From assembly GCF_029688625.1 (NCBI RefSeq), contig NZ_JARULC010000002.1, forward strand, positions 620,001-684,000: a stretch of 64,000 nt of DNA. Direction: 5' to 3'. The stretch comes from Qipengyuania marincola (GTDB taxonomy: Bacteria; Pseudomonadota; Alphaproteobacteria; Sphingomonadales; Sphingomonadaceae). Made by a program: the position numbers and the translations under genes. Below the pieces are notes generated by a model. That model was not told where the DNA came from, ran no database searches, and worked only from the letters and a program-made list of their open reading frames with translations. Positions within the stretch are counted from its first letter, which is position 1. Each line of letters starts with the position of its first letter. Positions 62,512 through 64,000 of the stretch are shown one piece after another.

Positions 62512-62862
62512 GGAATTGGTGTCCTTTTATGAGGGCCCTCAGGCGCCGGGCGGAGCGCGTCCGCGCTCCTTGGCTATCCTCGCTCATGCGGACTGCGTCC
62601 GCGTCGCTGCGGGCGCGCCTGCAGGTGGCCTTCGGCCAGCTGCGTCTTCGACTTCGCTTCCGCGCTTGCCTCGCTTCGCTCGGTGCTCTGGGAGGGGATA
62701 GTTTCGCGCTGGATCCGGGCCGGCGGAGGCCCGGCAAGGCCAAGCGGCCGCCCCGCAGCGGGTGCGGCTTGCCGCACGTCTAGCGAGGACGAACCCGCGG
62801 ATGCGGGTTCGCAAAACAAAAACACGGGCGGAGAGGGGTTAACTCCGCCCGTGTTTCGCGAC
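62512..62862 (-). other. hairpin-rich non-coding gap between GTA capsid and connector genes
   Basis: No convincing gene lies in these 351 nt; the short minus-strand frames at 62574-62825 lack recognisable features. Several inverted repeats are visible: 62552-62559 with 62562-62569, GTGCGG/CCGCAC at 62761-62776, and GAACCCGC/GCGGGTTC at 62790-62809. A terminator sits at 62811-62854. Other intergenic spaces within the cluster are under 20 nt. Confidence 0.6.
62811..62854 (-). terminator. intrinsic terminator or attenuator after the capsid gene
   Basis: A perfect 12-bp stem (62820-62831 with 62843-62854) with an 11-nt loop. Reading on the minus strand, the stem starts 8 nt after the capsid stop and is followed by TTTGTTTTG. 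It may end most capsid transcripts and let fewer proceed into the tail genes. Confidence 0.82.
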
Positions 62863-64000
62863 CTACAGCTCGATCTTCAGGAGCTTGATCGCATTGCTGT
62901 CGACCACCTGCCCGCCCACGCGCTTGGTGGCGTAGAAGTGGACGAAGGGCTTGTTGGTGAAGGGATCCCGCAGCACCTGCGTGGCGCTGCGTTCAGCGAT
63001 CAAGTAGCCGTGGCGGAAATTGCCGAAGGCGATCGGGAAGGCGCCTGCAGCGATATCGGGCATGTCCTCGGCTTCGACCACCGGATAGCCGAGCAAGCGG
63101 TCGGGCTGGCCCTCGACGAGGCCCGGCTGCCACAGGAACGCGCCGTCCGCGGTCTTGAGCTTGCGAACCTCGGCCAGCGTCGCCGAGTTCATCACGAAGC
63201 TCGCGCCCTGGCGATGGCCGGCCTTGAGCGTGTGGACCAGGTCGATCAGCTTCGCATCGGGATTGTTGTCGAACCCGTCCGCATCGCCGCTGCCGACATA
63301 TTGCAGCGCGCCGAAATTGCGGCTGCCGTCGGCTTGGGTGGAGACGGGCGCATTGAGGAAGCCTTCGGGCTGGTTGAAGCCGGTGCCGTTGACGAAGGCG
63401 GCACCCTCGGCGCGGGCGAACTCCATCGCGATTTCGCTCGCAAGCCAGCTTTCGAGGTCGAAGCCGGCATCGTCCAGCATGGCCTGCGATGCCGCCGGAT
63501 TGGCATAGAGCTCGCCCGTCGGCGGGGCGATTTCGGCAAAGATCGGCGTCTCGGTTTCCGGGCGGCCGGCGGTTTCGCTGACCCAGCCGCTGGCGGTGCC
63601 GCCGGTGGCAACGAGCTTGCGATAGCCCGCGCTGCCCGTCTGGACGACCTGCGCAATGGCGCGGATCGGGCTGATCTCGGTCAGCTCGCGAGCGATCATC
63701 GCATCGATCTGGCGCGGCACGGCATAGCCGCCGTCGGACGGCACAGCCCCGCTGATCGACTTGTATTCCGCCGTCGCTCCGCGGCGCAGGTAGCTGTCGA
63801 CGAAGCCTTTCACTTCGGGGGCTGCCTGCTCGGTACCGCCGATGACGGGGCGAGCTGCTGCGCGGCCGATCTTGTCGACGCGAGCCTTCACCTCCTCGAC
63901 ATCGCTGCGCAGCGCGGCGACGTCCTGCTCGGTCCTGTCCTGGCGGGCGACGATATCGAAGCTCGCTTCTGCTGCGTCGGCGGGGGTGGGTGTCGTATTA
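62863..64000 (-). CDS. GTA HK97-family major capsid protein (gp5-like), 5' end outside the window
   Basis: The frame is open to the window edge: 36 codons upstream of the GTG at 63889-63891 continue with ADAAEASFDIVARQDRTEQD and a helical delta domain, so the true start is beyond 64000. The visible 378 residues show the capsid signature AVPSDGGYAVPRQIDAMIARELTEISPIR, EGAAFVNGTGFNQPEGFLN, and GNFRHGYLIAERSATQVLRDPF. It forms the particle shell. Its last codons precede a terminator. Confidence 0.92.
   Translation of the reverse strand, partial: NTTPTPADAAEASFDIVARQDRTEQDVAALRSDVEEVKARVDKIGRAAARPVIGGTEQAAPEVKGFVDSYLRRGATAEYKSISGAVPSDGGYAVPRQIDAMIARELTEISPIRAIAQVVQTGSAGYRKLVATGGTASGWVSETAGRPETETPIFAEIAPPTGELYANPAASQAMLDDAGFDLESWLASEIAMEFARAEGAAFVNGTGFNQPEGFLNAPVSTQADGSRNFGALQYVGSGDADGFDNNPDAKLIDLVHTLKAGHRQGASFVMNSATLAEVRKLKTADGAFLWQPGLVEGQPDRLLGYPVVEAEDMPDIAAGAFPIAFGNFRHGYLIAERSATQVLRDPFTNKPFVHFYATKRVGGQVVDSNAIKLLKIEL

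Larger units (their letters stand above)
53728..64000 (-). mobile_element. gene transfer agent structural gene cluster (partial)
   Basis: Twelve named phage-like genes in the order known from Rhodobacter-type gene transfer agents run on the minus strand: capsid, connector, a small ORF, DUF3168, major tail, gp10, chaperone, tape measure, DUF2460, DUF2163, NlpC/P60, host-specificity and DUF2793. There is no integrase, lysogeny gene or flanking repeat, and base composition appears like that of the surrounding genes. The upstream part (regulatory gene, terminase, portal, protease) is beyond the window. GTAs are vertically inherited particles that package random host DNA. Confidence 0.85.

Noticed and set aside
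62574..62825. 83-codon minus-strand frame in the gap between GTA capsid and connector genes
   Set aside because: It runs through several inverted repeats, has no ribosome site or family features, and a second similar-length frame covers the same bases; it is better seen as a by-product of GC-rich repeats.
53728..64000. Ordinary prophage or tailocin instead of a GTA
   Set aside because: The gene order and family set fit alphaproteobacterial GTAs; no integrase, repressor or lysis gene is present in the visible part.

Overview
The window looks like a chromosomal segment of an alphaproteobacterium of the order Sphingomonadales, most likely near Erythrobacteraceae (Erythrobacter/Qipengyuania/Altererythrobacter type). 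This is inferred from the high GC content, a MipZ-type division ATPase, the ExbB-ExbD-ExbD-TonB arrangement, the proline-rich OmpA, a spinster-type MFS protein and a gene transfer agent (GTA) cluster of alphaproteobacterial type. No database search was possible, so family names rest on motif and sequence recognition.

Layout. 1-6.7 kb: end of a probable cation/proton antiporter, an OmpA-like lipoprotein, tRNA-Gly(UCC), panC and a CsgG-like secreted protein on the minus strand, then a tightly coupled mipZ / J-domain / phosphomannomutase operon and a DUF2059-like secreted protein. 6.7-13 kb: a ligase-associated type DEXH helicase, then on the minus strand an energy-transduction block (tonB, exbB, exbD, exbD, a terminator, a third exbD and a divergent ExbD-like gene). 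13-24 kb: a secreted protein, hom, two tandem related secreted proteins, glpX, prs, two AraC-type regulators, a hisN-like phosphatase, two SDR genes, and rpmI-rplT with a terminator. 24-34.4 kb: three more AraC-type paralogs, pheS-pheT-SDR, prfC, an alpha/beta hydrolase and an endonuclease/exonuclease/phosphatase-family protein. 34.4-53.5 kb: glnK-amtB behind a probable sigma-54 promoter, a TonB-dependent receptor, a GMC oxidoreductase, a sterol-desaturase-family protein, a secreted M20 peptidase, a DUF442-type phosphatase with TerC, a tandem cold-shock protein, argD-argF-hslO, queC, an MFS transporter, sodC and ompA.

53.7-64 kb: a minus-strand GTA structural cluster. It runs from the HK97-type major capsid gene (5' end beyond the window) through head-tail connector, tail-completion, major tail, chaperone, tape-measure, DUF2460, DUF2163, NlpC/P60 and baseplate/host-specificity genes to a DUF2793 gene. 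Most neighbours from gp6 to gp14 overlap by 4 nt, which implies translational coupling. Terminase, portal and protease genes would lie beyond base 64000.

Most interesting for follow-up: (i) the GTA baseplate genes, where the DUF2460 protein has an extra N-terminal region of about 570 residues while the host-specificity protein is short; (ii) a 48-codon ORF in the slot of GTA gene 7; (iii) a hairpin-rich, apparently non-coding 350-nt gap with a terminator between capsid and connector genes; (iv) five AraC-type paralogs in two clusters, one of them separating rplT from pheS; (v) a tandem pair of uncharacterised secreted proteins whose end overlaps hom; (vi) a Gly/Arg-rich tandem cold-shock protein. 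I did not find a CRISPR array, IS element, prophage integrase, restriction system or toxin-antitoxin pair.
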